Under the pieces are notes generated by a model that was not told the DNA's origin, searched no databases, and saw nothing but the letters and a program-made list of their open reading frames with translations. A stretch of 64,000 nucleotides of DNA, from the NCBI GenBank assembly GCA_945862435.1, contig CAMAXX010000005.1, positions 1-64,000 of the forward strand, given 5' to 3'. The position numbers and the translations under genes are program-made. The first letter of the stretch is position 1. The number at the start of each line of letters is the position of its first letter. Of this stretch, positions 59,142-64,000 are shown one piece after another. The stretch comes from Pseudorhodobacter antarcticus. Lineage in GTDB: Bacteria; Pseudomonadota; Alphaproteobacteria; Rhodobacterales; Rhodobacteraceae.

Positions 59142-59684
59142 TTATCCGCGCGACAACAGGGCATCGGGCCGCATTTTTGCGATGGACTGGGTGATTAGGG
59201 CGGCAAGCACGGCTTTGATGCTGTCGCCCACCAAAAACGGCGCGGCAAGCAGGGCCGCCTCAAACAGGGTTTTGCCCAGCATTACCGACATTCCAATGAC
59301 GCCGATGAAGTTTAAAACCACAACGCCGCCAATCGCAGCGCCAGCAAAGGCGGAAGCGCCCACGCCCGCGCGCCATGTTTGCACGACCCAGCCCGCAACA
59401 AAGGCCGCAATTGGAAAGCCAATCAGATAGCCGACAGAGGGCGCGGCAAACACGCCAAGCCCGCCGCGCCCGCCAGACAGCAAGGGCAGGCCAGCGGCAA
59501 CCAGAGCTAAAAACAGCACAACCGCAAGCGCGCCTCGCTTTGCCCCCAGCACAGTGCCGCACAGCATCACGCCCAAGGACTGCGCCGTGATCGGCACACC
59601 CGAAACAAGATCAATTTTTGGAATCAATCCCAAAATGGCGATCAGCGCCGCGAACAGGGCGATTTGGGTGAGGGATTTTTCCAT
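59142..59684 (-). CDS. bioY: Biotin transporter substrate-binding subunit BioY
   Basis: GVPITAQSLGVMLCGTVLGAKRGALAVVLFLALVAAGLPLLSGGRGGLGV. Confidence 0.93.
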   Translation of the reverse strand: MEKSLTQIALFAALIAILGLIPKIDLVSGVPITAQSLGVMLCGTVLGAKRGALAVVLFLALVAAGLPLLSGGRGGLGVFAAPSVGYLIGFPIAAFVAGWVVQTWRAGVGASAFAGAAIGGVVVLNFIGVIGMSVMLGKTLFEAALLAAPFLVGDSIKAVLAALITQSIAKMRPDALLSRG

Positions 59685-59762
59685 TGGGCAGGCTCCTATG
59701 CTTTGGGCCTGTCTAGCGGGGTGGTTTGCCCCAGTCCACCCTACACTTAGTTCTGCCCGCCC

Positions 59763-60356
59763 CTAATCGACGCCGCCCCGCGCGCGCAACGCTTCGGCCA
59801 CGCGGGCGGCATCGTCCAGTGCAGCAAGTGTTAGTGCTGGCAAAATGCGCCAGCGCGGGCGGGCAGGGCTGCGGGCGCGCCAAGCAAGCGCCAAATCACC
59901 CGCCCGCAGCAGCATGACGGGAATAAAGCGGATGGTCAGCGCAATGGCCAGCGCAACGCGGGCGGGCGGGATCAGCCGCGCAAAGGGGCGCAAGAGCCAT
60001 TCAATGACCGCGATCATGTCGGTAAGCCGCGTGGTCATGGTCACGAAATTGGCCAGCGCCACGGCGGTAATCATGCGCAGGATAATGGCCGCGCCCGCAG
60101 GGTCGCGCAGCCAGACATGCCACGCTGCGACAATGGCGACAAAGGGCCACAGCATCCAAAGCGGGCGCTGTGAGGCGCGGGCAAATCCGCGCCCGCCGCT
60201 GGCAATTAGCCCTGCAGCGCCAAGTGCAGCAAGGGTCAAATGCGCAGGGTCGCGCAGCGCGAATAGCAAGGCCGTGACCAAGGCAAGGGCGGCAAGTTTG
60301 CCCCCCGCAGGCAGGCCATGCGCCCAAGTTTTGTTAAGGTAGGTCAGTGTCAGCAT
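59763..60356 (-). CDS. bioN: Energy-coupling factor transporter transmembrane protein BioN
   Basis: TM protein between bioM and bioY; ALAIALTIRFIPVML...AWRARSPARPRW. Confidence 0.88.
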   Translation of the reverse strand: MLTLTYLNKTWAHGLPAGGKLAALALVTALLFALRDPAHLTLAALGAAGLIASGGRGFARASQRPLWMLWPFVAIVAAWHVWLRDPAGAAIILRMITAVALANFVTMTTRLTDMIAVIEWLLRPFARLIPPARVALAIALTIRFIPVMLLRAGDLALAWRARSPARPRWRILPALTLAALDDAARVAEALRARGGVD

Positions 60357-61041
60357 CCGCCGCCCCCCTGCCTTGCATCGCGTCGGTAAAGGCGGGCAGC
60401 ACGGCGGCGGGTGGCCCATCGGCCTGCACGCGCCCGCCCTCTAGCCAGATCACGCGATCTGCCCCCGCGACGCTGGCTGGATCGTGGCTGATGGTAATGA
60501 TCTGCTGGGGCAGGGCGGCAAGGCGGCGCGCAAGGCGGATTTGGGTCGGCAGATCCAGCCCTGCAAAAGGCTCGTCCAGCAAAATGGTTTTGGGGGCCAT
60601 GGCCAGCACCGACATCAGGCACAGATAATGGCGCTGTCCACCCGAAAGGGTATGGGTCGGCGCATCGGCCCAATGGCTGCGCCCCTCGGCAGCAAGCAGG
60701 GCCAGCGCGGCATCACGCGCGCGGCCCGCCGTTTGCCCCATTTGGCGCAGGCCAAAAGCGATTTCTTCAGCGACTGTGGGAAACAGGATTTGCGCATCGG
60801 GGTTTTGAAACACAATCCCCATCGCGCCTAGCATTGCGCGCCGATCATCGGGATTCTGGCCATGCACCTGCACCGTGCCGCCCGTGGCGGGGATCAGCCC
60901 TGCGATCAGGCGCAAAAGCGTGGTCTTGCCCGACCCGTTGCGCCCGATGATGCCAATGCGCGTTTCGGTCAACTCCAGCGTAAGGGGTGCGATAATCTCG
61001 CGCCCTTGCAAGGTGACAGACGCGTTTTGAAGGGCGATCAT
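60334..61041 (-). CDS. bioM: Energy-coupling factor transporter ATP-binding protein BioM
   Basis: GRNGSGKTTLLRL; LSGGQRHYLCL; TILLDEPFAGLD. Confidence 0.92.
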   Translation of the reverse strand: MIALQNASVTLQGREIIAPLTLELTETRIGIIGRNGSGKTTLLRLIAGLIPATGGTVQVHGQNPDDRRAMLGAMGIVFQNPDAQILFPTVAEEIAFGLRQMGQTAGRARDAALALLAAEGRSHWADAPTHTLSGGQRHYLCLMSVLAMAPKTILLDEPFAGLDLPTQIRLARRLAALPQQIITISHDPASVAGADRVIWLEGGRVQADGPPAAVLPAFTDAMQGRGAADADTDLP

Positions 61042-61700
61042 ACGGGCCGCGCGACAATCAATTGCTGCCCGCGCGGCAATTCGGTGGGGGGGAATTGGGC
61101 CTCGTAGCCCGATGCGTGCAGCAGATATTCCACGTCCGCCCGCAGCATATGATAGGGCGCGCGCGCGGCGTGGGTGACCACGCCATCGGGCTGGCGAAAC
61201 GGGATCAGGTAGGCCTCGATAGGGGCCTCAAACACTGTCAGTATCAGCTTTTCTAAGTGAGGGCAGGCGGCGCGCAGCGAGATTAACGCGCGGCGCAGAT
61301 GGTTCATCGGCAGATGCGTGAACACGGCAAAGGCGATAGCATGGGTGATGGTTTCTGGCACGCCGATAAGGGAGAACTCTGCATCTTCAATAAGGTGGTC
61401 GCTTTGCAGGCGGGCAGGGTCGGCTAGCTCGGACATATGTCCCGCCCGCATCAGATCGCCAGACAAATCGGTCGCCCAATAGTTGCCCGCGTCCAAATAG
61501 GGCACCGCGCGGCAGCCAAGGCGCAAAGACCCCGCGCCAATGTCCAGAAGGTGGTGATGCGGGTCTAGCCCCTGATCGAGCAGGATTTGCATTTGGATCA
61601 GCCCGGTCTCCTCCCACCGCCCGCCAACGATATCGCGGTGACGGCCCTTTGCGAGGGCGTCTTTAAAGAAATCGGGCGCGTGATAGGGCGAGATATGCAT
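61038..61700 (-). CDS. Class I SAM-dependent methyltransferase
   Basis: LLDIGAGSLRLGCRAVPYLDAGNYWATDLS. Confidence 0.82.
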   Translation of the reverse strand: MHISPYHAPDFFKDALAKGRHRDIVGGRWEETGLIQMQILLDQGLDPHHHLLDIGAGSLRLGCRAVPYLDAGNYWATDLSGDLMRAGHMSELADPARLQSDHLIEDAEFSLIGVPETITHAIAFAVFTHLPMNHLRRALISLRAACPHLEKLILTVFEAPIEAYLIPFRQPDGVVTHAARAPYHMLRADVEYLLHASGYEAQFPPTELPRGQQLIVARPV

Positions 61701-61879
61701 TACGCGCGTATAGCAGGCTGTGGGGGGGTGAAAAAGGGGGGGCTGCGCGCCCCCCCATTGGTCGCTGCGCTTCCGCCCCCCGCGGGATATTTGGGGAGTT
61801 AGGAAGGGCAATAAAAAACGTGCGCCCCTTTTTGGACGCGCGCCAATTTCCTGCTGCCAAAATCACTTCAGCGCGAAGC

Positions 61880-62881
<1,002 letters not shown>

Positions 62882-62992
62882 CTAAGCGCAAATTGCCCCT
62901 TCGCGCAAGGGTCGGGTTGGGCGCATTTTACGCTTTGGCTGGCAGGGGGCGGATGTTTGCGCTAACGATTTTGAAAATTGAAAGGTCGGCAG

Positions 62993-63745
62993 ATGGACAG
63001 CGTATTTTTCTGGGCAATGGCGGGGTTGGCGACAGCGTTTGTGGGCGTGGGCAAGGGCGGCCTGCCTGTGGTGGGTGTGCTGGGCGTGCCCGTTCTTTCG
63101 CTGGCCATATCGCCGATCACTGCGGCAGGTCTGCTTTTGCCCGTTTATGTGCTGTCGGACTTTTTCGCGCTTTATGCCTATCGCGCCAGTTTCAACCGCC
63201 GCGTTTTGGTGATTTTGGCGGCGGGTGGCACGTTGGGCGTGGGTTCTGGCTGGGCTACAGCCAGCATCACGCCTGAATGGGCTGTGACGGCGCTGGTGGG
63301 GCTGATTGGTGTGGCATTTTCGATGAGCCTGCTGCTGCGCAAAAGGGATCCGGCCGCGCGCAGCGCCGATGTTGGGCGCGGGGTATTTTGGGGCGCGCTT
63401 ACGGGCTTTACCAGTTTTGTCAGCCATGCAGGTGGGCCGCCCTTTCAAGTGTATGCGCTGCCACTTCGGATGGAAAAGCTGGTGTTTGCTGGAACAAGCA
63501 CCATGTTGTTTGCCTATTTAAACGCGATCAAACTGATCCCTTATGCTGCGCTTGGCCAATTCTCGCCAGCCAATCTGAAGGTGGCGGTTATGTTGATGCC
63601 AGTGGCCGCGTTGTCCGTTTATGGCGGGGTGCGGTTGGTGCGGCTGCTACCTGAAAAGCTTTTCTTCCAAGCAGTGACGTGGGCGCTGCTGGCCATTTCG
63701 ATTAAGCTGATTTGGGATGGCGCGCGCGGGGCAGGGGTGATTTAG
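62993..63745 (+). CDS. TSUP (TauE/SafE) family membrane permease
   Basis: GVGKGGLPVVGVLGVPVLSLAISPITAAGLLLP; GFTSFVSHAGGPP. Confidence 0.88.
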   Translation: MDSVFFWAMAGLATAFVGVGKGGLPVVGVLGVPVLSLAISPITAAGLLLPVYVLSDFFALYAYRASFNRRVLVILAAGGTLGVGSGWATASITPEWAVTALVGLIGVAFSMSLLLRKRDPAARSADVGRGVFWGALTGFTSFVSHAGGPPFQVYALPLRMEKLVFAGTSTMLFAYLNAIKLIPYAALGQFSPANLKVAVMLMPVAALSVYGGVRLVRLLPEKLFFQAVTWALLAISIKLIWDGARGAGVI

Positions 63746-63750
63746 TATAT

Positions 63751-64000
63751 TCAAATAAACTGCAATGTCACCGCCGCCACAACCGCATAGCGCCCCGCTT
63801 TGGCCAGTGTCACAAGCAGGGTAAAGCGCCATAACGGCTCGCGCAGAAACCCAGCGGCCACCGTGATCGGATCGCCAACAACCGGCAGCCAAGACCCAAG
63901 CAGGCTAAGATAGCCCCAACGGCGATACCACCCCGCCGCCTGTTCCAACCGTGCAGGGCTGGCAGGAAACCAGCGCCGCTGCGAAAAGCTTGCAGCATAT
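63751..64000 (-). CDS. YqaA/DedA-like (SNARE-associated) membrane protein, cut by the window end
   Basis: RRWGYLSLLGSWLPVVGDPITVAAGFLREPLWRFTLLVTLAKAGRYAVVA; frame is open to the window edge. Confidence 0.78.
   Translation of the reverse strand, partial: YAASFSQRRWFPASPARLEQAAGWYRRWGYLSLLGSWLPVVGDPITVAAGFLREPLWRFTLLVTLAKAGRYAVVAAVTLQFI

Overview
The window is high-GC alphaproteobacterial chromosome. Gene content and order (kpsC/OPX/kpsS, ribE-ribB-ribH-nusB, coxB-ctaB-ctaG-coxC-surf1-thrC, bioMNY, mdh) fit Rhodobacteraceae. Most of it is ordinary core genome. The atypical parts, in order, are: (i) a DUF6538-type tyrosine recombinase next to tRNA-Leu(TAA), enclosed by a perfect 105-bp INVERTED repeat that carries the tRNA 3' end; (ii) a compact AMP-ligase overlapping a thiolase that has lost two conserved thiolase catalytic motifs; (iii) a low-GC HEPN-like gene interrupted by one in-frame amber codon; (iv) a Phd/Doc toxin-antitoxin pair beside parE; (v) a likely 6S RNA; (vi) an approximately 19 kb accessory catabolic island (about 28.4-47.8 kb) downstream of tRNA-His. 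The island carries an integrase remnant, two paralogous tripartite tricarboxylate transporter (TTT) modules each with its own ACMSD-like amidohydrolase, and a divergent CoA-pathway operon (thiolase, unusual MenB/BadI-like crotonase, class I CoA-transferase A/B, CaiB/BaiF CoA-transferase, VOC protein, LysR). It is bracketed by two approximately 92%-identical 261-bp copies of the 3' end of a Gfo/Idh/MocA oxidoreductase gene. The island is the best candidate for an undescribed system. All family calls are from motif reading and memory, with no database search.
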